From: Ga0077560 sp046330395 | Lineage (GTDB): Bacteria; Actinomycetota; Thermoleophilia; Miltoncostaeales; Miltoncostaeaceae | DNA: 64,000 nt | Reading direction: 5' to 3' | NCBI GenBank assembly: GCA_046330395.1 | Contig: JAXLSS010000003.1 | Coordinates: 186,001-250,000, forward strand | Shown: positions 37,381-47,567 of the stretch, in pieces | Layout of the letters: every line of letters begins with the position of its first letter | How positions within the stretch are numbered: the first letter of the stretch is position 1 | Notes under the pieces: model-generated | Told to the model about the DNA's origin: nothing | The model's database searches: none | The model's input: only the letters and a program-made list of their open reading frames with translations | Translations under genes and position numbers: made by a program

Positions 37381-37878
37381 ATGGAACCGGAGACCTACGA
37401 GTGGCTGGTGCCGGGTGCGCTGGCGGTGGCGGAGCGCCCCGGGGGTGGCGGGCGTGCCCACCGCATCGCCCGCCGGGTGGGCGAGTTGCAGTGGTGGTGG
37501 GACCAGGGAATCCGCACGATCGTGTCGGCCAAGCCCACGCGGCACGGTCTGGTGGACTATGGCCTGGCCGGGTTCGGTACCGCTGGCACCCCCTCGTGGA
37601 TGGCGAGGAGGCCCCCGACACGCTGCTGATGCTGGTGGAGGACGTGGCGCGCCTGATGCAGGACCCCGCCTCGGGCGGGGTGCTGGTGCACTGCGACCGT
37701 CCCGAGGAGTGGTTGTCCGCCATCGACGCGGCATTGCGTCTGCGGCTCGGGCTGGCCGCCGCCGGAGCCCGCCGCACTGGCGGATGTGGAACGTGGGGGG
37801 CTGCCTGTAGGATCGATCGCAGTCAGACTCGTCTCGGCTCTGGAGAACCGCCTGCGGACGACCGCCGTGCCCGCCTGA
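37381..37878 (+). CDS. Dual-specificity-phosphatase-like protein with degenerate active-site loop (frameshifted)
   Basis: About 165 codons; ATG 37381 follows a good ribosome site (GAGGAGA). Indels near 37580 and 37755. The reading is MEPETYEWLVPGALAVAERP, then GIRTIVSAKPTRHGLVDYGL, FRYRWHPLVDGEEAPD, VEDVARLMQD, VLVHCDRPEEWLSAIDAALR, ending LVSALENRLRTTAVPA. The layout (GIRTIVS, HPLVDG, VLVHC) resembles small DSP phosphatases, but the loop is HCDRPEEW, lacking the Arg of HCxxxxxR, so it may be inactive. It directly precedes the initiating transferase, where polysaccharide loci often carry tyrosine phosphatases. Confidence 0.6.
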
Positions 37879-37900
37879 CCGCCCGGCGTCCCGACCACCT

Positions 37901-39373
37901 GTGATGGGCAGCCAACCCGCGACACCCCGGGACACCCCGGGACGGCTCATACGACGCGACGCGCGTTTCCTGCCGCTGCTCGGCGGGCCCGCCGCCGGAG
38001 CCCGCCTGCGCCGCGCCGTGTCCGTGCTGGTGCTGGTGGCCATGGACATCACGGCGCTGTTCCTGGGGATGTACGCGGCGTTCGCGCTCAAGCTGGTGCT
38101 GCGCCACGTCCCGGTGTCGGCGCAGGACATCTGGTCGATCGAGCAGCGCGCCCTCCCGCTGGCGGCCGTGGCGCTGGTGCTGACGTTCGCCAACCGGCGG
38201 CTCTACGCCCCGCGCGAACAGCGGGCGGGGGCCGCGGCGATCCTGTCCGGCGTCACCGTGTGCGCGCTGATCATGCTGGCGCTGGTGCTGGTGGCGCAGT
38301 GGCAGTTCCGCACCTACTACACGTTCTACGCCTCGTGGTTCTTCGTCTCGGTCATCACGATCGCGCTGCGAGCCAGCTACGACAGCCTCACCACGCTGGT
38401 GCTCGACCGCATGCGCTTCCGCAGGGACGTGGTGCTGGTGGGACCCGAGCAGGCCACCGAGTCGGTGGCGGAGTCGCTGGACCACACCTCCAGCCGGCGT
38501 GGGGTGCCGTACCGGGTGGTGGGGCGCCACCGGCTCACCGAGGACCGCACCGAGCTGGAGCGGATGTTCGACGGTCAGCGCTTCGACGAGGTGATCGTCA
38601 CCGGCATCAGCGGCGACGACGCCGGGATGCTGCGGCTGCTGGAGGTGTGTCAGCGGCAGGGCATCCCCGTGCGCCTGGCGCCCACCTCGGTGGAGCTCCT
38701 GTCGCACAGCCTGCAGGCCATCGCGGCGCCCGGGCTCCCCCTGTTCGCCCTGCACCCACCGATGCTCAGCGGACTGCAGTTCTTCTTCAAGCGGGTGTTC
38801 GACTTGGCCATGGGCACCGTCCTGCTGGTGCTGGTGAGCCCGGTGCTTGCGGTGGCCGCGTTGGCGATCAAGCTGGAGGACCGCGGACCGATCCTGCACC
38901 GCAGCCGGCGGGTGGGCGTGGAGGAGACCCAGTTCGACTGCCTCAAGCTCCGCACCATGCACGTCCACGCGGAGCGCATGCAGGCGGACATGGAGCACCT
39001 CAACGAGGCCGACGGCGCCATCTTCAAGATCAAGGCCGACCCCCGCGTGACGCGCGCAGGGGTGCTGTTGCGGCGGTACTCCATCGACGAGCTGCCCCAG
39101 CTGATCAACGTGCTGCGCGGTGAGATGTCGCTGGTGGGGCCGCGGCCGCTGCCGGTGCGCGACTTCGAGCTCCTGGACGACGTGCAGAAGAAGCGGTACA
39201 TGGTGCTGCCCGGCATCACCGGTCTCTGGCAGGTGAGCGGGCGCTCGGACCTCTCCTTCGACGAGCTCATCCGCCTGGACTTCTCGTACATCGAGACCTG
39301 GTCCATCTGGAGCGACCTGGTGATTCTGGGCCGCAGCATCCCCGTGGTGCTGTGGCGCAAGGGCGCGTATTGA
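37901..39373 (+). CDS. Polyprenyl glycosylphosphotransferase (initiating enzyme, WbaP/CpsE-like)
   Basis: 490 residues, intact. GTG 37901 or ATG 37904. N-terminal membrane helices (AVSVLVLVAMDITALFLGMY, LPLAAVALVLTFA, AAAILSGVTVCALIMLALVL and one more) precede a Rossmann-like domain (RFRRDVVLVGPEQAT) and the C-terminal bacterial sugar transferase domain: FKRVFDLAMGTVLLVLVSPV, RRVGVEETQFDCLKLRTM, GVLLRRYSIDELPQLINVLR, GEMSLVGPRPLPV, PGITGLWQVSGRSDLSFDE, LDFSYIETWSIWSDL. It transfers a sugar-1-phosphate to undecaprenyl phosphate to start repeat-unit synthesis. Confidence 0.93.
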   Translation: MMGSQPATPRDTPGRLIRRDARFLPLLGGPAAGARLRRAVSVLVLVAMDITALFLGMYAAFALKLVLRHVPVSAQDIWSIEQRALPLAAVALVLTFANRRLYAPREQRAGAAAILSGVTVCALIMLALVLVAQWQFRTYYTFYASWFFVSVITIALRASYDSLTTLVLDRMRFRRDVVLVGPEQATESVAESLDHTSSRRGVPYRVVGRHRLTEDRTELERMFDGQRFDEVIVTGISGDDAGMLRLLEVCQRQGIPVRLAPTSVELLSHSLQAIAAPGLPLFALHPPMLSGLQFFFKRVFDLAMGTVLLVLVSPVLAVAALAIKLEDRGPILHRSRRVGVEETQFDCLKLRTMHVHAERMQADMEHLNEADGAIFKIKADPRVTRAGVLLRRYSIDELPQLINVLRGEMSLVGPRPLPVRDFELLDDVQKKRYMVLPGITGLWQVSGRSDLSFDELIRLDFSYIETWSIWSDLVILGRSIPVVLWRKGAY

Positions 39374-39654
39374 CCGACGGCCCCGAGGATCTGCTGGCAC
39401 GCCTGCGGGCCGAGGCGGGTGACCCGCCCCTCCCCCCGCTGCGCATCGGTGAACCCGCCAGCTCGGCGCGCGCCGGTCTGGCAGGACGGGTGGTGAGCGA
39501 GGCGCGCCGGGCCGTGTTGCGCCTCATCGCGCCAACACTGGGCCAGCTGCTGTCCGAGCTGGAGCGGGACCGCCACCGGGAGCGCGCGGAGCTGGCGGCG
39601 CTGCGCGACCGGGTGGAGCGGCTGGAACGGGCCGGCGGCGGCGCCGAGCACTGA
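39370..39654 (+). CDS. Small coiled-coil protein coupled to GT4
   Basis: 94 residues from a TTG that overlaps the preceding stop (TTGA); a GTG at 39352 is an alternative. Pro-rich N-terminus then AGRVVSEARRAVLRLIAPTL and a Glu/Arg heptad coiled coil (QLLSELERDRHRERAELAAL, RDRVERLERAGG). The end shares one base with the GT4 start (TGATG). No known domain. Same organisation as the coiled-coil/GT4 pair at 21659-23139. Confidence 0.68.
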   Translation: MTDGPEDLLARLRAEAGDPPLPPLRIGEPASSARAGLAGRVVSEARRAVLRLIAPTLGQLLSELERDRHRERAELAALRDRVERLERAGGGAEH

Positions 39655-40817
39655 TGCGCGTCGCCTTCGTGGTGCAGCGCTACGGCCAGGAGGTGGCCGG
39701 CGGCGCCGAGGCGCTGTGCCGCGACACCGCCCGCCAGCTGGCCGCCCGGGGGCACCGGGTGGAGGTGTTCACCACAACCGCGCGTGACTACCTGACGTGG
39801 GCCCCGCACTACGCCCCCGGCGGTGCCACCGAGGACGGCGTCCAGGTGTGGCGGTTCCACGTGACGCCGCCCGACCCGGCGGCCGCGGCGCGACTGGTGC
39901 GCCTGCTGGCGCTGGACCCCGGCGATGCGGCCACCGAGGCCGCGTGGGCGTGCGCGCAGGGCCCCGTGTCCCCGGGGCTGTTGTCGGCCCTGGAGACGGC
40001 CGCGGCGGAGTTCGACGCGGTGGCCCTGTGGACGTACCTGTACGCCACCACGCAGATGGCGATGCCGCTGGTGGCGTCGCGCAGCATCCTGGTGCCGCTG
40101 GCCCACGACGAACCCATGCTGCGCTTCGCGCTGACGCGCGGGCTGATGCGTTCGGCGGCCGGGTTCGCGTTCATGACCCCCGAGGAGGCCCTGCTGGTGG
40201 ACGACCTCCACGGCGTGGGCGGCCGGCCTGCACGCATGGTTGCCACGGGCCGCGCACCCGTTGACCCAGGGGACGCGGCCGCGGCCAGGGCGCGCTTCGA
40301 CCTGCCGCCGCGGTTCGCGCTGTACGTGGGCCGTGTGGACCCCGCCAAGGGCCTGGACGAGCTGATCCGCGTGCACGCGGCCTACCGGGCGGCCGGAGGG
40401 GAACTGGGACTGGTGCTGGCGGGCCGCCCCAGCGCGGACTTCCCCATCCCCGACTGGGTGGTGCGCACGGGCTTCATCACCGACCGGGAACGCGCCGACC
40501 TGATCACCGCCTGCGAGGTGATGGTGCTGCCGTCGCGGCACGAGAGCCTGTCGCTGGTGGCCCTGGAGGCCTGGGAGCAGGGACGCCCCACGTTGATGAC
40601 GGCGTTCTCGGAGGTGCTGGCGGGTCAGACCCGCCGCTCGGGTGGCGGCCTCACCTACACGGACGCGGGGAGCTACCGGGAGGGGCTGTCGCGGTTGGCG
40701 GGCGACCCCGGCCTTCGGCACCGGCTGGGCGAATCCGGCCGCGCCTTCACCGCACCGCAGACCTGGGACGCCTGCGCGGGCCGGTGGGAGGAGCTGGTGC
40801 GCGCCGTGGCGCCTTGA
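39654..40817 (+). CDS. GT4 family glycosyltransferase
   Basis: 387 residues, intact. GT-B: MRVAFVVQRYGQEVAGGAEA, VFTTTARDYLTWAPHY, LVPLAHDEPMLRFALTRGLM, FAFMTPEEALLVDDLHGVGG, FALYVGRVDPAKGLDELIRV, LGLVLAGRPS, WVVRTGFITDRERADLITAC, LPSRHESLSLVALEAWEQGR (ESLSLVALE). Expected to add a sugar soon after the initiating enzyme encoded just upstream (inference from order). Confidence 0.88.
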   Translation: MRVAFVVQRYGQEVAGGAEALCRDTARQLAARGHRVEVFTTTARDYLTWAPHYAPGGATEDGVQVWRFHVTPPDPAAAARLVRLLALDPGDAATEAAWACAQGPVSPGLLSALETAAAEFDAVALWTYLYATTQMAMPLVASRSILVPLAHDEPMLRFALTRGLMRSAAGFAFMTPEEALLVDDLHGVGGRPARMVATGRAPVDPGDAAAARARFDLPPRFALYVGRVDPAKGLDELIRVHAAYRAAGGELGLVLAGRPSADFPIPDWVVRTGFITDRERADLITACEVMVLPSRHESLSLVALEAWEQGRPTLMTAFSEVLAGQTRRSGGGLTYTDAGSYREGLSRLAGDPGLRHRLGESGRAFTAPQTWDACAGRWEELVRAVAP

Positions 40818-40872
40818 CCTGCCCGCCGCGCAGCGGGGATCGTTGGTGCCCACCCCCGATCAGGGAGCACCA

Positions 40873-41274
40873 ATGAGCGACGCCCGCCTCACCGACGACG
40901 ACGTCAAGCTGCTGCGCAGCGCGGCCATGCGCGCCACCGCGTTGGTGTCCATCGCCGACCGCGGCTTCCTGGACACGTTCAAGGAGGCGTTCGCCGCCTC
41001 CAAGTCCATCACCCACGCCCCCGAGAACGTGCGCGGGCTGGTGGCGGGCGGCATGCCGAGCCTGCCCCACGCCGGGAGCCCCGCCGAGATGGAGACCGCC
41101 GCCCTGGACACCATCCGCCAGGCCGGCCAGCTGCTGGCCGCCAAGGCGCCCGACCTGCACGACCCCTACCGCGACGCGGTGCTGGGCGCGGTGCGCGACG
41201 TGGCCGCCGCCGCCGGGGGCACCTCACAGGACGAGCAGGCCGCCATCGACAAGGTCACCCAGGCCCTGGGGTAG
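40873..41274 (+). CDS. Conserved-looking hypothetical helical protein
   Basis: 133 residues, ATG 40873 with AGGGAG seven bases upstream. Mostly alpha-helical: VKLLRSAAMRATALVSIADR, FLDTFKEAFAASKSI, TAALDTIRQAGQLLAAKAPD, AVLGAVRDVAAAAGG, EQAAIDKVTQALG. No signal peptide or membrane segment. Function unrecognised. An inverted repeat (TTGGTGC at 40844-40850, GCACCAA at 40867-40873) puts the ribosome site in a loop, which could modulate translation. Confidence 0.75.
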   Translation: MSDARLTDDDVKLLRSAAMRATALVSIADRGFLDTFKEAFAASKSITHAPENVRGLVAGGMPSLPHAGSPAEMETAALDTIRQAGQLLAAKAPDLHDPYRDAVLGAVRDVAAAAGGTSQDEQAAIDKVTQALG

Positions 41275-41291
41275 CGCCCCGGTAGCCGCGG

Positions 41292-41717
41292 TCAGTGGCT
41301 CCCGGCCCACATCGCGATCATCAACGCGTACGTGGCGGCGATGGCGCCCAGCGCCGTCGCCACCATGGCGGCGGCGCGCAGCCGGCGTCCCGTCTCGCCG
41401 TCACGCCGCACCACGGCGAACGGGCCCGCGGCGCACACCACCGCGGCGACGGCGCAGATGACGAACTGGGCGTGCAGGGTGGGCGTGAGTCGCGACCACA
41501 GCCGCACGGGATGCAGGGCGTCGTAGTGGTCCACGCTGACGATGCCGGCCGACGCGACGACCGCGCCCGCCGCCAGGAGCGACCCGCCCCACCACGACGG
41601 CCACCGGCGGCCGTCGAGGGCCCCGCCCAGCGTGGGCCCCACCGTGGCCAGCGCCGCGATGGCGGCCACCGGCAGCACGATGGCCAGCAGCAGTGCGATG
41701 GCTCCGAACCAGCCCAT
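41292..41717 (-). CDS. Four-helix membrane protein of unknown function
   Basis: 141 residues from ATG 41717 (MGWFGAIALLLAIVLPVAAI), which has GGAGG six bases upstream; the longer start at 41750 lacks one. Four hydrophobic segments: the N-terminal one, SWWGGSLLAAGAVVASAGIV, FVICAVAAVVCAAGPFAVV and MVATALGAIAATYALMIAMW. No motif recognised. Confidence 0.72.
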   Translation of the reverse strand: MGWFGAIALLLAIVLPVAAIAALATVGPTLGGALDGRRWPSWWGGSLLAAGAVVASAGIVSVDHYDALHPVRLWSRLTPTLHAQFVICAVAAVVCAAGPFAVVRRDGETGRRLRAAAMVATALGAIAATYALMIAMWAGSH

Positions 41718-41756
41718 TGCGACCTCCGCGGACTTCGCGCCCGGACGCATCCGACG

Positions 41757-41774
41757 GGAATCGCATCCGATTCC
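41757..41774. terminator. Hairpin between glutamine synthetase I and membrane-protein gene
   Basis: GGAATCG, CATC, CGATTCC: seven paired bases and a four-base loop, downstream of the 41815 stop. No T-tract; may act as a weak terminator or processing site. Confidence 0.4.
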
Positions 41775-41814
41775 ACCACCCCACCGCGCCCCGGGGCAAC
41801 GGTCGTTCGGGGGG

Positions 41815-43140
41815 CTACAGCAGGGGCAGCAGGCGCTCCAGCTCGAACGGGGTGACCTGCGCGCGGTACTCGTCCCATTCGGCGCGTTTGATCTCGATGA
41901 GCCGGCTGTGGATGTGCTCGCCCAGGGCCTTCAGCAGCAGCTCGGATGCCGCGCTGAGCTCCACCGCCTCACCCAGCGTGGCCGGGAGCAGCTCCACTCC
42001 GGCGCGCAGGCGCTCCTCGTGGCTGAGGTGCCAGAGGTTCATCTCCATCTCGTCGGCGAGCTTGTCGCCGTGCTGGATGCCGTCCAGGCCGGCGTGGAGG
42101 ATGGCCGCGAAGGCCAGGTACGGGTTGCAGGCGGGGTCGGGCGTGCGCAGCTCGGGCCGCGCGGCCGAATGGTCGGGTTCACGCCCCTGCTGGGGCACCC
42201 GCACCACCGCGGAGCGGTTGCGCCGGCTCCAGGCCACGTACACGGGCGCCTCGAAGCCGGGCACCAGCCGCTTGTAGGAGTTGACCCACTGGGCCATCAC
42301 CAGGCACAGCTCCCGCGCGTGGCGCAGCAGCCCCGCGCAGAACGCCCGGCCGTCGGCCGACAGCAGATCGGGGTCGTCGGCGTCGAAGAAGGCATTGACG
42401 CGGTTCTTGGTGAGCATCACGTGGGTGTGCATGCCGCTGCCGTTGGTGTCCATCAGCGGCTTGGGCATGAAGGTGGCGTACCACCCGTGCGTGTGCGCGA
42501 TCTCCTTCACGATGGTGCGATAGGTCATGACGTGGTCGGCCATGCGCAGCACGTCGGTCTGCCGCATGTCGATCTCGTGCTGCGACGGCCCGCTCTCGTG
42601 GTGGCTGGACTCCACGTCGATGCCCATCTGCTCGAGCGCCAGCACCGTGGCGCGGCGCACGTCGCTGGCGGCGTCCAGGATGGTGAGGTCGAAGTAGCCG
42701 CCCCGGTCCAGCGGCTCGGTGCCGCCGGAGTCACGGAAGTAGAAGTACTCCAGCTCGGTGGCCACCTCGAAGCCGTCGAAGCCCATCCTCTGGGCGCGTT
42801 CCACGGCCCGGCGCAGCACGAACCGCGGGTCGCCCTCATACGGGTCGCCGGCCAGCGTGTGGATGTCGCACAGCATGCGCCCCACCGCCTGCTCCTGCGG
42901 GCGGTAGGGGAGGATCTGGAACGTGTTGGGGTCGGGCACCGCCACCATGTCCGACTCCTCCACCGGGTTGAAGCCGGTGATGGACGCGCCGTCGAAGCGC
43001 ACGCCCTGGGTGAGGGCCCGGGGCAGCTCCTCCACGGGGATGGCGAATCCCTTCAGGTGCCCCTGGATGTCGGTGAACCACAGGCGGATGAACTTGACGT
43101 CACGTTCACGCACCAGGTCCAGCAGCTCGTCGTGGGTCAC
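41815..43140 (-). CDS. glnA: Glutamine synthetase, type I (short alpha-like form)
   Basis: 441 residues, intact. Condenses ammonia and glutamate with ATP. Motifs: VKFIRLWFTDIQGHLKGFAI, FDGASITGF, ATELEYFYF (metal Glu), HHESGPSQHEIDMR, NGSGMHTHVML, RLVPGFEAPVYVAWSRRNRS, ELRTPDPACNPYLAFAAIL. The length and absence of the adenylylation-loop signature (NLYDLP type) fit the GSI-alpha class, so adenylylation control is not expected. GTG 43140 has GGGAGG six bases upstream. It follows glnN on the same strand, separated by a strong hairpin. Confidence 0.93.
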   Translation of the reverse strand: MTHDELLDLVRERDVKFIRLWFTDIQGHLKGFAIPVEELPRALTQGVRFDGASITGFNPVEESDMVAVPDPNTFQILPYRPQEQAVGRMLCDIHTLAGDPYEGDPRFVLRRAVERAQRMGFDGFEVATELEYFYFRDSGGTEPLDRGGYFDLTILDAASDVRRATVLALEQMGIDVESSHHESGPSQHEIDMRQTDVLRMADHVMTYRTIVKEIAHTHGWYATFMPKPLMDTNGSGMHTHVMLTKNRVNAFFDADDPDLLSADGRAFCAGLLRHARELCLVMAQWVNSYKRLVPGFEAPVYVAWSRRNRSAVVRVPQQGREPDHSAARPELRTPDPACNPYLAFAAILHAGLDGIQHGDKLADEMEMNLWHLSHEERLRAGVELLPATLGEAVELSAASELLLKALGEHIHSRLIEIKRAEWDEYRAQVTPFELERLLPLL

Positions 43141-43165
43141 CGCAACCTCCCGCCGGGCACACGCC

Positions 43166-43203
43166 GCGCCGGCCCGCGACCGCTGACGGTCACGGGCCGG
43201 CGC
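43166..43203. terminator. Strong 17-bp hairpin between glnN and glnA
   Basis: Arms GCGCCGGCCCG (43166-43176) and CGGGCCGGCGC (43193-43203) extended inward by GACCG/CGGTC around a CTGA loop, with one C-A (G-T on the other strand) step between. No T-run. Could terminate glnN transcripts or set the relative level of glnA. Confidence 0.6.
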
Positions 43204-43213
43204 GTGCGCACCA

Positions 43214-45364
<2,151 letters not shown>

Positions 45365-45498
45365 CGGGTGCTCGGTCCCTCCTGGGGTGATTCCGGTGCG
45401 CGTGCTGCGGCGGGACGCCGGCGTGTGGTGCGCGACCGCTTGAGTGGTGCGCGCGGGTGGTCTCCCGCATGGGCGGGCCCGCGTGAAAACGAACGTCT

Positions 45499-45518
45499 CG
45501 CACCCTACGTGAGGTGCG
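45499..45518. promoter_or_regulatory. Inverted repeat CGCACC-N8-GGTGCG in glnN/pucR-type divergent region
   Basis: Perfect six-base arms in the 265-base region between divergent glnN and the PucR-type gene. Candidate operator; see also 45527 and 45562. Confidence 0.35.
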
Positions 45519-45526
45519 GGCGGCGG

Positions 45527-45542
45527 TGCATCGCCAAATGCA
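45527..45542. promoter_or_regulatory. Inverted repeat TGCAT-N6-ATGCA in divergent region
   Basis: Perfect five-base arms around CGCCAA, in an AT-richer patch. Candidate operator or promoter-proximal element. Confidence 0.35.
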
Positions 45543-45561
45543 CAATGCGGGCGCGCGGGGT

Positions 45562-45577
45562 TTGGCCATGGGGCCAA
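45562..45577. promoter_or_regulatory. Inverted repeat TTGGCC-N4-GGCCAA in divergent region
   Basis: Perfect six-base arms around ATGG, 52 bases before the PucR-type start. The best operator-like dyad of the three. Confidence 0.4.
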
Positions 45578-45629
45578 CGGGCTCGCCCGCGGCTTGACCC
45601 CCACCCCCGGGATCCCCATTCTTGCGTGG

Positions 45630-47282
45630 ATGCCCACCCGCGACATCCGGCTCGACCCCCATCACACGGCGCTTCCGGCGCGCAGCCCCACCCTGGCCGA
45701 CGTGCGCGACCTGCCGGCCTTCGCCGGGTGCGCGGTTGTGCCGCCCGCCGCCGACCTGGCACGTGAGGTGCGCGCCGTGCGCCCCCAGGGCGGGCACGAC
45801 GCGGGCGAGGCCGACCTGCTGCTGTGTGACGGCGCCCCTCCCGACCCGGTGCCCGCGGGCACCGGTGGCGTTGTGTGCCGCCTCCCGCCGCCGGCGGGCT
45901 GCCCCGTGCCTGCCCTGGTGCTCCCTGTGGGCACCGGCTGGGCCGCGGTGCTCGACGACTTGGCCGACCTTGTGGGGCCCAACCCGGGCCGGCGCGCCGC
46001 GCAGCGGGCCCGGGTGGCCCTGCGCACGCCGCTGATGGACGGCGGCGGGTTCCAGGGCCTCATGGAGGTGGCGCGCGACCTGCTTGGTGCCCCCGTGGCG
46101 GTGCTTGACGACTACCTGGACGTGCTCGCCGAGGCCGGGCTGGGCGCCCGTGAGACCGAGATGCTGGACGCCGCGGTGCGCGACGCCCGCCACGCCGGAC
46201 CGGCCTCCATGATCGGCGCGCTCTTCAACGACGCCCCGGAGGACCTCATCCGCGTGATGGTGCCGGGGGTCATTGACGGTGCCACCGCGGTGCTGGTGTC
46301 GTGGCTGCCCCGTCCGCCCGCCATCTCGCAGGTGGCCACGCTGCGCGAGCTGGCGGAGGCGTGCGCGATGGAGGTGGGACGCCAGGACGTGCGCACCCAC
46401 ACCGAGCAGGCCCTCCGCGGTGACCTCATCCGCGAGCTCATGGCCGGCGAGGCCGTCAGCCGCGAGTCGCTGGTGCGGCGTGCGCGCCACCTGGGCGCCG
46501 ATCTGGCGGGCGGCGCGGTGGCCATGCTGGGACGCCTGGAGGACCCGCACGAACCCGGCCGCGTCATCACCGACGAGCGCCTCGCCCGCCGGCTGCTGCA
46601 GCAGACCCGCGCCGTGCTGGACATGCACTGGCCGCGGGCGCTGGTGGACTGGGACGAGGGGCGCCTGCTGGTGCTGCTGCCCGGCCCCCGGGAGCAGGAG
46701 GATCCGGAGCGGGAGGGCGTTGAGGCCCGCGCCCACACCCTGTCCGGCCGGCTCATCGCCGCCACCAAGGAGACGGTGCCCGGGCTGGCCCTCACCCTGG
46801 CCATCTCACGGTTCACCCCCCAGCCCGAACGACTCGGCGCGGCGCTGGAGGAGGCCGGGCTGGCGCTGTCCATCGGTGAGCGGCTGGGCCGCGTGGGCGA
46901 CGTGGTGACCTTCGAGGAGACCGGCACCTACAAGCTGCTGTTCCAGATCTTCGCCGACCGCCCGCACGAGCTGGCGGCCTTCTTCGAGCAGACCCTCGAA
47001 CCCCTGGTGCGCTACGACGAGCAGTACCAGACCGAGCTGGTGGCCACGCTGGCCACCTACCTGGAGTTCGACTGCAACCTGGCCAGCACCGCCAGCACCC
47101 TGTTCACGCACCGCCACACGGTGCGGTACCGGCTGGACCGCATCGCCGAGCTGAGCGGCCTGGACATCGGCCGCACCGACGACCGCGAGAAGCTCTCACT
47201 GGGCCTCAAGGCGATGCGCCTCCTGGGAAAGCGGATTCCCGTGCCGCTGGCGAAGGAGGCGGGGCGCGCGAAACAGCGTTAG
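45630..47282 (+). CDS. PucR-family transcriptional regulator
   Basis: 550 residues from ATG 45630 (a TTG at 45594 is possible). The N-terminal part has no clear domain (DVRDLPAFAGCAVVPPAADL); the middle shows a GGDEF-like/CdaR-type region (GDLIRELMAGEAVSRESLVR, TLAISRFTPQPERLGAALEE, EETGTYKLLFQIFADRPHEL); the C-terminus is the PucR helix-turn-helix (TLATYLEFDCNLASTASTLF, THRHTVRYRLDRIAELSGLD). Members usually regulate nitrogen or purine use. Its divergence from glnN suggests nitrogen control of glutamine synthesis (inference). Confidence 0.9.
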   Translation: MPTRDIRLDPHHTALPARSPTLADVRDLPAFAGCAVVPPAADLAREVRAVRPQGGHDAGEADLLLCDGAPPDPVPAGTGGVVCRLPPPAGCPVPALVLPVGTGWAAVLDDLADLVGPNPGRRAAQRARVALRTPLMDGGGFQGLMEVARDLLGAPVAVLDDYLDVLAEAGLGARETEMLDAAVRDARHAGPASMIGALFNDAPEDLIRVMVPGVIDGATAVLVSWLPRPPAISQVATLRELAEACAMEVGRQDVRTHTEQALRGDLIRELMAGEAVSRESLVRRARHLGADLAGGAVAMLGRLEDPHEPGRVITDERLARRLLQQTRAVLDMHWPRALVDWDEGRLLVLLPGPREQEDPEREGVEARAHTLSGRLIAATKETVPGLALTLAISRFTPQPERLGAALEEAGLALSIGERLGRVGDVVTFEETGTYKLLFQIFADRPHELAAFFEQTLEPLVRYDEQYQTELVATLATYLEFDCNLASTASTLFTHRHTVRYRLDRIAELSGLDIGRTDDREKLSLGLKAMRLLGKRIPVPLAKEAGRAKQR

Positions 47283-47490
47283 GGGCGCGCGCTTTTCACA
47301 GGGTTGGCCTCGCAGGGTTCCGCTATGTATGGCGGGTTCGGATCGCTTTGCGCCACCACCGCGCCCTCACGGGCTGCCCGGACCCAGGTTGAACCTCCCC
47401 GTCCCTGGGTCGGGGGGATTCACACCCTGCACCATCCCCAATTTGGGGCGCAGCCGCGGCCTTCTTGGCGGAGACTTCGACATGTGGCGT

Positions 47491-47513
47491 GGACCCGCGT
47501 CATTCGCGGGTCC
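47491..47513. terminator. Bidirectional terminator-like hairpin
   Basis: GGACCCGCG, loop TCATT, CGCGGGTCC: nine perfect pairs, followed by TCTTCGT. Lies between convergent genes, so it may serve both. Confidence 0.6.
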
Positions 47514-47522
47514 TCTTCGTGT

Positions 47523-47540
47523 GGCCGCCGATCGGCGGCC
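47523..47540. repeat. Perfect 18-bp palindrome
   Basis: GGCCGCCGATCGGCGGCC is self-complementary over its whole length. It follows the hairpin at 47491 and lies 28 bases from the pabC stop; a second terminator stem or a protein site. Confidence 0.45.
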
Positions 47541-47567
47541 GCTTCCGACGTGGAACCGGCTGCGCTT

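Larger units (their letters stand above)
47283..47567. other. Structured non-coding interval between PucR gene and pabC
   Basis: 285 bases between convergent genes with no convincing reading frame. Several hairpins: GCCC/GGGC (47363-47374), GACCCAGG (47381-47388) with CCTGGGTC (47404-47411), CCCCAA/TTGGGG near 47426-47440, a strong stem at 47491-47513 and a perfect palindrome at 47523-47540. Two are placed as terminators; the rest could belong to a small RNA. I could not match it to SRP RNA, RNase P RNA or tmRNA. Confidence 0.45.

Noticed and set aside
47283..47567. SRP RNA, RNase P RNA or tmRNA in the structured gap
   Set aside because: The SRP core (GTCAGGTCCGGAAGGAAGCA) and the RNase P and tmRNA end signatures are not present on either strand; only a partial GGTCCGG-like match occurs.
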